Of a stretch of 64,000 nucleotides of DNA, positions 55,553-64,000 are shown piece after piece. The DNA comes from Terrisporobacter sp. (GTDB lineage: Bacteria > Bacillota_A > Clostridia > Peptostreptococcales > Peptostreptococcaceae). The stretch is from NCBI GenBank assembly GCA_029851945.1, contig JARKUZ010000033.1, positions 10,427 to 74,426 of the forward strand, read 5' to 3'. The position numbers and the translations under genes are program-made. The notes beneath the pieces are model-generated. The model was not told the DNA's origin, searched no databases, and saw nothing but the letters and a program-made list of their open reading frames with translations. Within the stretch, counting starts at the first letter, position 1. Every line of letters starts with the position of its first letter.

Positions 55553-55840
55553 ATAAATCTCCTCTCAAATGAACTCTTAAATAAATCTTAATGTCAGTAG
55601 CTTACAATATTTCTTCTTTCTAATTTTACACTTTTTTTCATTTTTCTTCAATATACTCAATATTTTTAATCTCGCCTAGGGTTAAGATTCTATACTCTAT
55701 AATTTTTCAAAAGCTATTAAATATGTTATGTGTACTATTAGCAGACTTAATCTATTTATTTGTTAATACTTTTTATAATAGAAGTCGCATATAAATAATA
55801 GTGATTAAAAATATATTTTCTATATTCGAGGAGTTAAAAT

Positions 55841-57412
55841 ATGAAGAGAAGAAATTTAATAATTAATATTATATTACTAACCACCTCTACTATGGTCTTA
55901 GGTTTTATTGATATGACTTTTAGAGTTTATTTATCAAATAAAATTGGAGCCGAGGGAATGGGTTTATATCAGCTTATAATGAGCATAACTATTGTTTGTC
56001 AAACATTAGCAATATCTGGTATAAGAGTCACTATGACTAGGCTAGTAGCTGAAGAACTTGGAAAAGGAAATAAACATAAAATTAAAAATATTGTATCAAA
56101 GGGATTAATTTATACCTTAATTTGTAGTGTTATAACAGGTATATTACTGTATAATCTTGCTCCTTTTATAAGTAGCTCATGGATACAAGATGAAAGAGCA
56201 ATAATACCTCTTAGAATATTATCTTACTCTCTACCTTTTGTAGGCATATCTTGCTGCTTAAATGGTTATTTCTATGGCTGCAGAAAAGTTGTTAAAAGCA
56301 TAAGTGCTGATATATTAGAAACATTAATAATGATAACTATAGTATCAATATGTGTATCTTCTTTTTCGACAGAAAGATTAGACTATACATGTGCTTTAAT
56401 TGCAGTAGGTATGTCCATAAGTAATATTTGCGCTACGTTTTACTCTTACATATTATACATATTTGACAAAAAAGGCTACTCAATGAATTATAAGGTTAAA
56501 GATAATAACTTTTCTTTTTTTAAAATAATTAGAATAGCTATTCCTATGGCATTTAGTGCTTACATTCAAACTTCACTAAAAACCATAGAAGATATTCTTA
56601 TACCAAAGTCCCTTAGACTATACGGATCCTCATCCTCTACATCTTTATCAATTTTTGGTATGGTAAAAGGAATGGTAATGCCTTTATTGGTTTTTCCATC
56701 TATATTTTTAGCATCATTTTCTACGTTAATAATACCAGAAATCGCTGAAGCCAATGCATTAAATAAAAAAAATACAGTTAATTACATAATTTCAAAAGTA
56801 ATGAAATTTACTTTACTAATAGCAGTATTCTCAACAGGGGTATTTATTATTTTTGCAAATGAATTAGGAAGTACTTTATATAATAGTCAAGAAGTTAGCT
56901 ATTTACTTAGAATTTTAGCTCCGTTAATTCCTTTCATGTATTTAGATAAAGTAGTTGATGGCAGCTTAAATGCTCTAGATTTACAAGTTACTACTCTAAA
57001 ATATAATATAATGGATATGTTTGTTAGAATTAGTGCAATTTCAATACTAATTCCAAGATACGGAATCAAGGGATTTGTACTGGTACTTTTTATAAGTACA
57101 ACTTTTAATACATCACTTGGTATATTTAAAATTCTAAAAGTTACTAATTTACACTTTGATATTTTTGATTGGATTTTAAAACCTGCTATTTCTATTACTT
57201 TATCTAGCTATGCTACTAAAATTATTATTTATTGTTTACATATTAATAATTCAATTTTTATTAATATAATTTTAGATTTAGTAATTTACTTTATAATGTT
57301 AATCTTATTTAAGGCTATAAGAAGAAAGGATATAAAATGGTTTGTTGACGCATTCAAAACAGATGTTAAAAAAGGAGAATGGGAAGCCATTGGATTATAC
57401 AAAAATATGTAA
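55841..57412 (+). CDS. spoVB: SpoVB-family flippase-like protein (MVF/MATE fold)
   Basis: The 523-residue polytopic protein has about 14 membrane helices of the polysaccharide/lipid-II flippase superfamily. Recognisable SpoVB-type segments are GAEGMGLYQLIMSI, GIRVTMTRLVAEELGKGN and CCLNGYFYGCRKV near the N-terminus, and LDKVVDGSLNALDLQV in the C-terminal half. SpoVB is needed for spore cortex formation in Bacilli, and paralogues are frequent in Clostridia, so this could be one of several. GAGGAG precedes the ATG. It is monocistronic and closed by a terminator. Confidence 0.85.
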   Translation: MKRRNLIINIILLTTSTMVLGFIDMTFRVYLSNKIGAEGMGLYQLIMSITIVCQTLAISGIRVTMTRLVAEELGKGNKHKIKNIVSKGLIYTLICSVITGILLYNLAPFISSSWIQDERAIIPLRILSYSLPFVGISCCLNGYFYGCRKVVKSISADILETLIMITIVSICVSSFSTERLDYTCALIAVGMSISNICATFYSYILYIFDKKGYSMNYKVKDNNFSFFKIIRIAIPMAFSAYIQTSLKTIEDILIPKSLRLYGSSSSTSLSIFGMVKGMVMPLLVFPSIFLASFSTLIIPEIAEANALNKKNTVNYIISKVMKFTLLIAVFSTGVFIIFANELGSTLYNSQEVSYLLRILAPLIPFMYLDKVVDGSLNALDLQVTTLKYNIMDMFVRISAISILIPRYGIKGFVLVLFISTTFNTSLGIFKILKVTNLHFDIFDWILKPAISITLSSYATKIIIYCLHINNSIFINIILDLVIYFIMLILFKAIRRKDIKWFVDAFKTDVKKGEWEAIGLYKNM

Positions 57413-57447
57413 AAAAAGAGCTTGCACTCTAAATGTGCAAGCTTTTT
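57412..57447. terminator. Bidirectional terminator after spoVB
   Basis: AGCTTGCAC pairs with GTGCAAGCT around TCTAAAT with A/T runs on either side, between convergent genes. Confidence 0.9.
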
Positions 57448-58315
57448 ATTCTATATTATTCAAAAAATCTACTATATTATCTACTGTCGTATTCATCTGT
57501 TCATCACTACTAATTAAAGCTTCTTCATCTCCATCATATAAGCCATAGTTAGCAAACTGAGAATGATTTGCTCCTTCTATTTCAACATATTTAGTATCTT
57601 GTGGCAATTTTTCTTTAGAATTAATTAACTCCTCATAATTTATAACATTATCTTTACTACCTGATATTGATAGTACATCAAAACCTAGTTGATTTAAGTT
57701 ATCTGTTGGATATGATGAAATTAATACTATACCGTCTACATTTTTATTTTTTATAGCATATTTACATGCAATTGTTCCCCCAAGAGAATCACCACCAATA
57801 ATCCAGTTTTTTATATCAGGATTACTTTCTATAACTTTTGTAGCTCTATCTTCACCAAAAGTTGCATAGTTAAACGGCATATCTACAGTTACAACCTCGT
57901 ATCCATAACTTGCAATCATATTGCATAATTTGGCATAAGAGGAAGCATCGACCTTCTCTCCTGGGTAAAAAATAAATCCTTTTGTTACATTTATGTTGCT
58001 TGGAATAAAATATGTATAATTTCCATCAACAGTTACTTTAACTTTGGAATTACTCTCTAAGTACATCTGTGCATCTTTTTCTAAAGTATAACCATCACTT
58101 AACCATATGAAAAAACCTACTACAAATAATGATAATACAGTTAAAAGTACTATAAATCTTTTTTTCATTTTTTTTGATTTATTGACTTCATTTAATTGAT
58201 TATTTTTTTCTGCATTTGCTTCATCATTGTAAAGCAAAGGTCTTTCTAATTCCATTGTAATACTAATAGTGTCATACTTATCCTGGCTACTTGACTTTGC
58301 TTTCCTTTTTTTCAT
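57446..58315 (-). CDS. Membrane-anchored alpha/beta hydrolase
   Basis: The 289-residue protein has a charged N-terminus and one membrane helix (about 53-73). An alpha/beta-hydrolase domain follows outside the membrane (about 95-285). The nucleophile elbow is IGGDSLGG (Ser about 174), an Asp lies in SISGSKDNVI, and the His is in IEGANHSQF. It resembles the Abhydrolase family of Firmicute proteins with unknown ester or amide substrates. GGAGGG precedes the ATG. The N-terminal stretch before the helix is long for a simple anchor. Confidence 0.88.
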   Translation of the reverse strand: MKKRKAKSSSQDKYDTISITMELERPLLYNDEANAEKNNQLNEVNKSKKMKKRFIVLLTVLSLFVVGFFIWLSDGYTLEKDAQMYLESNSKVKVTVDGNYTYFIPSNINVTKGFIFYPGEKVDASSYAKLCNMIASYGYEVVTVDMPFNYATFGEDRATKVIESNPDIKNWIIGGDSLGGTIACKYAIKNKNVDGIVLISSYPTDNLNQLGFDVLSISGSKDNVINYEELINSKEKLPQDTKYVEIEGANHSQFANYGLYDGDEEALISSDEQMNTTVDNIVDFLNNIE

Positions 58316-58462
58316 ATTATCCCTCCAAATTTTTAACTACCATTATATTTTAACATATAAATATAATCATTTCATCAAATTAAATCTATCAATTTCTTTA
58401 CAAATAATATTTACTTATCAGTATTTTATATCAAAACTGTTTTTTATTTTGATATAAAACAA

Positions 58463-58505
58463 TTTAAAAGGATATAGAAAATTTAATAATTATTCTATAT
58501 CCCTT
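58463..58505 (-). terminator. Terminator of the zinc-ribbon gene pair
   Basis: AAGGATATAGAA pairs with TTCTATATCCCTT around an A/T loop, followed on the minus strand by TTTTAAATTG. It lies just past the stop at 58515. Confidence 0.75.
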
Positions 58506-58514
58506 ATTTTAGAT

Positions 58515-59255
58515 TTATTCTTCTAATATATGATTTTTTTCTTTAATTTGTTCACGATTTTTTAGAAATTCTCTACCTTCATTTTCAATATATTTTTCTT
58601 CATTATCAAATTCATCATCATGTTCCATAATTATAAACTCTTCATTATCACTTTCCAAATCATTATAATTTTCAGTTATATAATTTATTTCTTTAGATGT
58701 ATTTTCAATTCTTTCTATAATTTCATTGTTAGTATCATCTACTGAAACACAATCTATGACTACTTCATCTGATATTATATCTTTTTCAAAATCATCTTCT
58801 TCAATATATATATCTTTATTTTCAAGATTATTTTCTCTACTTATTTTACTTCCACAACATGAACAATAATTTGAATTTATCTCTGTCTCTTCATTACAAT
58901 TATCGCAAACTATAAATTTTTTCTCCTCTTGAACTAAATTATTTCCACATTGAGGACAAAACTTTTCATTTTTAAATGCTACATATCCACATTGACAAGT
59001 AGTTTTTTTATTTTCCTTTTCTAAGCTTCTAAGTTTCATATATTTTGTATAGATATCTATGTCTATACTCTTAATTTCTTCACATAATTCATCATAATCT
59101 GAGTCAACTAATTCACTTTTTCTGATTTTATCAAAAGTTTTAATTCCCATCTGAAGTAAAACTTTCACTTTTCTATCTTCACATTCATTTATATCTTTTT
59201 TTATCTTCATTCTCTCAGATTCTTTTTGTATATTTGATAATTTCATATCTCTCAT
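58515..59255 (-). CDS. Cytoplasmic double zinc-ribbon protein
   Basis: The 246-residue soluble protein has an N-terminal coiled-coil-like region (about 1-83, many Glu/Lys/Asp), then two zinc-ribbon units: CQCGY with CPQCGNN (about 88-105) and CDNCNEE with CSCCGSK (about 117-139). The C-terminal 100 residues are highly acidic and probably disordered. It starts 15 bases after the membrane zinc-ribbon gene and is therefore co-transcribed. A role as adaptor or zinc-dependent partner of that protein is inferred. GGAGG precedes the ATG. Confidence 0.85.
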   Translation of the reverse strand: MRDMKLSNIQKESERMKIKKDINECEDRKVKVLLQMGIKTFDKIRKSELVDSDYDELCEEIKSIDIDIYTKYMKLRSLEKENKKTTCQCGYVAFKNEKFCPQCGNNLVQEEKKFIVCDNCNEETEINSNYCSCCGSKISRENNLENKDIYIEEDDFEKDIISDEVVIDCVSVDDTNNEIIERIENTSKEINYITENYNDLESDNEEFIIMEHDDEFDNEEKYIENEGREFLKNREQIKEKNHILEE

Positions 59256-59269
59256 TATTATCCTCCAAA

Positions 59270-60640
59270 CTAATTAAATATATTTAACTTAAAACCGATT
59301 AAAGTAGTAAGTAAAGTATATATAAATGATATAACAACAGTTAAAATAAAGCTGAATCCCATCTGTACAGCACTTATAGAACTAATTATAGAAGCTGCAT
59401 TATTACCTATATATATAGAAGTAAATACTGCAATTATTCCCATAATAACCGAGTAACAAATACTAAATATTATTACTGGTTTTATTCCTTCATCTTTTTT
59501 ATATTTTGAGTCTAATTTGCATCCTATTATTATAAATATTAAAACTGATAAAGCAAGTATTGATCCAAGCATTAGTATCAAATCCAAAGACATTGTAGAG
59601 TTAAGCAAAGATAAAGTTGATATACTGGTTTCTCCTATATTTATTGGTATTAGATTTGAAAATGCCCATAAGTACATAGCTAACTGACTTAAGATAACAC
59701 CCATATTAACTTGACTTTTATATGAGCCTAATCCTAATTCATAAATGTAATCCATATTAGCTAGATACATTATAATAAGCATTATAAAAGTTATCACATA
59801 TCCTATTATTATAGCTTTAAAAGCTAATTTAACTATACTTACAAATTTATTATCTTTTTCATATTCTTTTTTTAATCCTAAAAATAATATAGACATAAAT
59901 CCTATAGTAAACCCTTTAAGTAACACACTTAACATACTAAATCCATAGTAAATATTATATCCATAAGAATTAAATCCTCCTGATAAATTTACTCCTACTT
60001 GTGAAACTTTTGCAAGTATACTAAGAATTAGTCCGTAAGTTATACCTACTCCAATCGAGTTTTTTATATGATTAATCAATGAAATATTTTCATTTTTCAT
60101 AAAAAATCTGTATGGTATTACAAAAGACATAACTGGTAAAATCAATAGTATTAAAAATCCTAAATTAATACTTGATGAACTACTATTCATAAATAAAGAT
60201 AAATAAATATCAATGCTACCTAAGTTACTTAAAAGTAGTAAATGAATAGGATTTACAAATTGAGATATTTGATTGTTACTAACAATCAAAGCAATCTTTA
60301 ATATACTTGAAATTGATAATAATATTAAAATTGCAATGAAAGATGTCATAAATGCTTTTTTAATATTAAAAGTAGTTAATATATCTTTAAATTTAGTTTT
60401 TTCACCTTTAGATTCTATAAAACTTAAGTTATTATTTGTAATATCCTCTAAGCTTTGCCCACAATTCTCACAATAGATTTGATAATTATCTATTTCATTT
60501 TCGCATTTTGGACAATGACTATTTTTAATCCTTCTCATAGTAAAACTATTTACTTTATTTTTAAAGCATATTGTGCCATCATCTTTGGAATAATTTTGAA
60601 ATGCTTTCTCACTTTTTTTTGAGCTTTCTTCCGTATTCAT
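59270..60640 (-). CDS. Polytopic membrane protein with N-terminal zinc ribbon
   Basis: The 456-residue protein has a zinc ribbon near the N-terminus (CPKCEN and CENCGQS, about 43-63) and then about nine or ten membrane helices. No transporter signature is recognised. The ATG at 60640 is preferred to 60658 because the in-frame upstream ATG precedes the GAGGAAGGA ribosome site. Membrane proteins with a leading zinc ribbon are common in Firmicutes and largely uncharacterised. The next gene on the same strand encodes a soluble double zinc-ribbon partner. Confidence 0.85.
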   Translation of the reverse strand: MNTEESSKKSEKAFQNYSKDDGTICFKNKVNSFTMRRIKNSHCPKCENEIDNYQIYCENCGQSLEDITNNNLSFIESKGEKTKFKDILTTFNIKKAFMTSFIAILILLSISSILKIALIVSNNQISQFVNPIHLLLLSNLGSIDIYLSLFMNSSSSSINLGFLILLILPVMSFVIPYRFFMKNENISLINHIKNSIGVGITYGLILSILAKVSQVGVNLSGGFNSYGYNIYYGFSMLSVLLKGFTIGFMSILFLGLKKEYEKDNKFVSIVKLAFKAIIIGYVITFIMLIIMYLANMDYIYELGLGSYKSQVNMGVILSQLAMYLWAFSNLIPINIGETSISTLSLLNSTMSLDLILMLGSILALSVLIFIIIGCKLDSKYKKDEGIKPVIIFSICYSVIMGIIAVFTSIYIGNNAASIISSISAVQMGFSFILTVVISFIYTLLTTLIGFKLNIFN

Positions 60641-60870
60641 TTTAATTCCTTCCTCCAATTTCTACGTAACTATTTTTCTGATTAATCTAAAAGAATTATA
60701 CCAAAGTTTTCTTAATTTTTCCTTAATCAGAAATTAATTATAACTTAATTAAATATATACAAATTTTTATATTATTTATATTAGTAAAAATACTAGGATA
60801 GTATTCATAGATAGTAAATTAATTTAGAAATTGTATTCATCATATGATATTTTTAATTAAATAAAATTAT

Positions 60871-60923
60871 AAAAGCACAAAATTTTAAATATCATTTATA
60901 ATATTCAAAATTTTGTGCTTTTT
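60871..60923 (-). terminator. Terminator of the patatin-like gene
   Basis: AAAAGCACAAAATTTT pairs with AAAATTTTGTGCTTTT around a long A/T loop, with T-rich sequence following on the minus strand. Confidence 0.78.
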
Positions 60924-60974
60924 GTATATATTAAATCATTATTCTATTGATAAAAATAATTATATATGTGTATT

Positions 60975-61823
60975 TTAGCTATTCAAAAACCTTAATAAAT
61001 CATCAAAACAATCTTTTGCATCATTATACCCTTGATCATATAAAGATTTTAATTTTGTTTTATCTTTCTCTAGTCTTCCTATTTTTACTGGAGATTTTGG
61101 TCTTATTATAAAAGCATTATTTAGTTTTCTTTCTTCTTCAATAAAATCTAAAGTATCATTATACATTTCATGTCTATTTTTAATACTTTTTAATAAATTT
61201 GGATATTTCTTATATTTAATTTTAAGTATAGGCATTAAGTTATTTTTACTTTTTCTATAATTAATATCTCTAGTTAATAAAAGAATATTCTTTCTATGTC
61301 CATCTTCAATAGATTTTTTAATTGGAATAGAATCTGAAATACCACCATCTAAATATTTCTTATTATCAATTTCTACAATTCTAGATAATAAAGGAAGAGA
61401 ACTAGATGCTCTTACAGCTATAATATCTTTTTTCATATCTTTAATCTTAAGATATTCTGGCTTTCCTGTTTCACAATTTGTGACTACAGAGTAAAAATTT
61501 CCACTATATTTATTATAAGTTTCATAATCGTATATGTTTAATTCATTTGGTATGGTTTCATAAATCATTTTTGCTCCAAACATATCACCAGTTTTTATTA
61601 AACTATCTACACTACAATATCTTTTATCATTTATATAATCAAGTGTTACCTTAATTGATCTGCCTATTTGTTTTGATAAATAACTACAAGTATGACATGC
61701 ACCAGCAGATACTGCATAACAGTCTTTAAAATATAAGTCTCGTTCCATAAAGTAATCTAATACTCCTGCAGCATACACACCTCGCATTCCACCACCTTCT
61801 ATTACAAGTCCTATTTCCTCCAT
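60975..61823 (-). CDS. Patatin-like phospholipase (RssA/YjjU family)
   Basis: The 282-residue Ser-Asp dyad hydrolase has the oxyanion hole at IEGGGMRGVYAAGVLDYF, the nucleophile elbow YAVSAGACH (Ser about 40) and the catalytic Asp in KYLDGGISDSIP. All dyad elements are present. It would act on acyl esters in the cytoplasm or at the inner membrane face. AAAGGAG precedes the ATG. It is monocistronic with a terminator. Confidence 0.92.
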   Translation of the reverse strand: MEEIGLVIEGGGMRGVYAAGVLDYFMERDLYFKDCYAVSAGACHTCSYLSKQIGRSIKVTLDYINDKRYCSVDSLIKTGDMFGAKMIYETIPNELNIYDYETYNKYSGNFYSVVTNCETGKPEYLKIKDMKKDIIAVRASSSLPLLSRIVEIDNKKYLDGGISDSIPIKKSIEDGHRKNILLLTRDINYRKSKNNLMPILKIKYKKYPNLLKSIKNRHEMYNDTLDFIEEERKLNNAFIIRPKSPVKIGRLEKDKTKLKSLYDQGYNDAKDCFDDLLRFLNS

Positions 61824-62143
61824 TTTTTCTCCTTTCCATTTTTCATTTATAAAATAAATGTAGTACTAATTTTTTGTATAGTCAAATAAAATTTCTACTT
61901 ACTTTAATAAAGTTCTATAGTTCCATAAGTAATCTATTATAGTATTATAGATTCAAATAGTTATAATTGATAATTATTTAATAGTTAATAAAGTAAATAT
62001 ATATTTTTATATATTATTTATTATTGTCAAAAAAATAAAAGTAATCTAACTACAATATAAAATTAATTTTAACGTTATATATAGTCAGTTATATATAATT
62101 AAATATTTTACATCATATATAATATAAATAAGTTTTATTCACA
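61824..62143. other. AT-rich intergenic region
   Basis: These 320 bp are between the patatin-like gene's upstream side and the asnS terminator. The sequence is almost pure A/T with many TATATA runs. I see no gene, RNA structure or clear promoter pair. Confidence 0.5.
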
Positions 62144-62182
62144 AAAAAACACCCTTAACATTAATGTTGTTAAGAGTGCTTA
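62144..62182 (-). terminator. Terminator of asnS
   Basis: GCACTCTTAACA pairs with TGTTAAGGGTGT on the minus strand, followed by TTTTTTT. Confidence 0.88.
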
Positions 62183-62193
62183 ATAATTTAATA

Positions 62194-63594
62194 TTAGAAT
62201 TCAGCATTTTTAGGAGTTCTTGGGAATGGTATAACGTCTCTTATATTTGACATACCTGTTAAGTACATTATCATTCTTTCAAATCCAAGGCCAAATCCTG
62301 AGTGAGTAGCAGTACCGAATTTTCTAAGTTCTAAATACCACCAGTAATCTTCTTTATTTAATCCGAATTCTTCGATTCTATCTAATAATACATCGTATCT
62401 TTCTTCCCTTTGAGATCCACCAATGATTTCTCCAACACCTGGAACTAGTAAGTCCATAGCTCTAACTGTTTTTCCATCTTCATTTAATCTCATGTAGAAT
62501 GCTTTTATATCTTTTGGATAATCAGTTACGAATACTGGAGCTTTATATATTTGTTCAGTTATATATCTTTCATGCTCAGTTTGTAAATCAATCCCCCACT
62601 CAACTGGATATTCAAACTCTTGCCCTGACTCAAGTAATAATTCTACTGCTTTAGTATAAGTTATTCTATTAAAATCAGAGTTTACTATGTTGTGTAATCT
62701 ATCTAATAATCCTTTATCTATGAAGTTATTGAAGAATTCCATTTCTTCTGGAGCATTTTCTAATACAAAGTTTATTATATATTTAATCATATCTTCAGCA
62801 AGTTCCATATTGTCTTCTAAATCAGCAAAAGATATTTCAGGTTCTATCATCCAGAATTCAGAAGCATGTCTTCCTGTATATGAGTTTTCAGCTCTAAAAG
62901 TTGGTCCAAATGTATAAACATTTCTAAATGCTAAAGCCATTATTTCACCATTTAATTGTCCAGAAACTGTTAGATTAGCTTCTTTTCCAAAGAAATCTTG
63001 AGAATAATCTATAGATCCATCTTCAGTTTTTGGTAAATTGTTCATGTCTAGAGTAGTTATTCTAAACATTTCTCCAGCACCTTCACAGTCACTTCCTGTT
63101 ATAATTGGAGAGTGAGCATATACAAAGTTTCTTTCTTGGAAGAATTTATGTATAGCATAAGCAGCTAAAGATCTTACTCTAAATACTGCTGAGAAAGTGT
63201 TACTTCTTGGTCTTAAGTGAGCTATAGTTCTTAAATACTCAAGAGTATGTCTTTTCTTTTGTAAAGGATATGAATTATCTGATTCACCTTCTACTACTAT
63301 GTTAGTAGCTTGTATTTCTACAGGTTGTTTTGCACCTTCTGTAGAAACTAATTCACCTTCTACAATTATTGATGAACTTATTGGTAATTTTGTTATTTCT
63401 TTAAAGTTTTCTAATTTTTCGTCAGATAAAACTACTTGCATATTTTTAAAGAAGCTTCCATCATTTAATTCTACGAATCCAAAGTTTTTAGAAGCTCTAG
63501 ATGTTCTTATCCATCCAGCTACTTTTACAGTTTTCCCTATGTACTCTTCTTTTTGTCTGTAAAGTTCTTTTACTGTTAAAAATTCTTGTTGCAT
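62194..63594 (-). CDS. asnS: Asparaginyl-tRNA synthetase
   Basis: A class IIb aminoacyl-tRNA synthetase charging tRNA-Asn. The 466-residue protein has an N-terminal OB-fold ([25 protein letters not shown]) and class II motifs: motif 2 ([20 protein letters not shown]) and motif 3 ([14 protein letters not shown]), with the family end [16 protein letters not shown]. The ATG at 63594 is used because AGGAGG lies before it. The longer in-frame start at 63651 has none. Expression is controlled by the T-box leader. Confidence 0.97.
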   Translation of the reverse strand: MQQEFLTVKELYRQKEEYIGKTVKVAGWIRTSRASKNFGFVELNDGSFFKNMQVVLSDEKLENFKEITKLPISSSIIVEGELVSTEGAKQPVEIQATNIVVEGESDNSYPLQKKRHTLEYLRTIAHLRPRSNTFSAVFRVRSLAAYAIHKFFQERNFVYAHSPIITGSDCEGAGEMFRITTLDMNNLPKTEDGSIDYSQDFFGKEANLTVSGQLNGEIMALAFRNVYTFGPTFRAENSYTGRHASEFWMIEPEISFADLEDNMELAEDMIKYIINFVLENAPEEMEFFNNFIDKGLLDRLHNIVNSDFNRITYTKAVELLLESGQEFEYPVEWGIDLQTEHERYITEQIYKAPVFVTDYPKDIKAFYMRLNEDGKTVRAMDLLVPGVGEIIGGSQREERYDVLLDRIEEFGLNKEDYWWYLELRKFGTATHSGFGLGFERMIMYLTGMSNIRDVIPFPRTPKNAEF

Positions 63595-63674
63595 TTTAAT
63601 TCCTCCTATAAATTTTATATTAAAGTTAGCTTTCCTAAAGCTTATTTTCATAAAAGCATAAACTTATTTTATGT

Positions 63675-63935
63675 AAAAAAAGCCCTTCATCCCATGAAAA
63701 AGGGACGAAAGGCTATTACTCTCGCGGTACCACCCTAGTTGTCAATATAATTGACCTCTTAGTTTAAGCTTTGCTCATGGTCTATAACGGGACCTTCCGT
63801 CTATATCTACTTGCTCATAATTTTGCTTTCGGATAGAGACTCCAAGATGTTATTCAATATAAACTTAGTATTGAGCTTCCACCATCCTCAACTCGCTATA
63901 ACTAGATTCTATATTTACTTCTTCTTTTCATAGTC
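63675..63935 (-). ncRNA. T-box riboswitch, asparagine-responsive, upstream of asnS
   Basis: The minus strand carries the T-box core AGGGTGGTACCGCG and a terminator (AGCCTTTCGTCCCTTTT against ATGGGATGAAGGGCT and a T-run, 63675-63713). In Stem I, AATAACATCTTGGAGT presents AAC as the likely specifier codon for asparagine, matching the downstream gene. Uncharged tRNA-Asn should stabilise the antiterminator and allow asnS transcription. Confidence 0.95.
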
Positions 63936-63945
63936 TTTATGTCTT

Positions 63946-63973
63946 AATATATAGTATTTCAATTATTTAACAA
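63946..63973 (-). promoter_or_regulatory. Candidate promoter of the asnS T-box transcript
   Basis: TTGTTA, a 16-base spacer and TATATT on the minus strand, a short distance before Stem I. Confidence 0.45.
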
Positions 63974-64000
63974 AATTATACCAACTTATAAAATCTAAGT

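Overview
The window is AT-rich Gram-positive DNA from an anaerobic member of the Clostridia. Strong GGAGG ribosome sites, many TTG/GTG starts, [FeFe]-hydrogenase maturation genes, FeoAB iron uptake, SpoVB, a T-box, and S-box and tandem glycine riboswitches all fit. The large surface glycosidase ends in an SPQTG sorting signal, a form used by Clostridioides-type sortase B, so a Peptostreptococcaceae host is likely. That placement is inference. No rRNA, tRNA, CRISPR array, integrase or recognisable insertion sequence was seen.

Region 1 (1-8.1 kb) holds a DUF2232 membrane protein divergent from a LysR regulator, a DtxR-type regulator divergent from feoAB, a YeiH-family exporter beside a frameshifted LysR gene, and a small membrane protein. 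Region 2 (8.1-18.3 kb) has a primary-type sigma factor, a protein with a Cys/His-rich metal-binding tail, a secreted DUF1002 protein, proC with a 3-methyladenine glycosylase, the metNIQ methionine importer under a SAM-I riboswitch, a lipoprotein and hydE. Region 3 (18.3-31 kb) has an osmoprotectant ABC importer and then the housekeeping block rpsB-tsf / pyrH-frr-x-uppS-cdsA / dxr-rseP-ispG, followed by a D,D-carboxypeptidase.

Region 4 (31-45 kb) is more accessory. It contains a pentapeptide-repeat potassium-channel-like protein, a solitary phage-type family B DNA polymerase, a glycine-riboswitch-controlled AGCS symporter, a pseudokinase with an AI-2E family permease, a VanW protein, and a 56-residue protein behind a promoter overlapped by two LexA-box-like sites. 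The TM1266-type hydrogenase regulator is next, followed by a decayed hydF, a 22-residue-repeat peptide and an SH3/3D cell-wall protein. Region 5 (45-64 kb) has a nuclease lipoprotein, a nitrilase-fold amidase, an ImmA-like protein without its zinc motif, a 1625-residue cell-wall glycosidase of foreign-looking composition, an ECF sigma/anti-sigma-like pair, SpoVB, an alpha/beta hydrolase, a zinc-ribbon pair, a patatin-like lipase and asnS behind a T-box.

The strongest leads are the LexA-box promoter driving the 56-residue protein, a dispersed ~70-bp repeat that reads in frame into the C-termini of two genes, the lone family B polymerase, the decayed hydF next to an intact regulator, and several catalytically altered paralogues (pseudokinase, HExxH-less ImmA).
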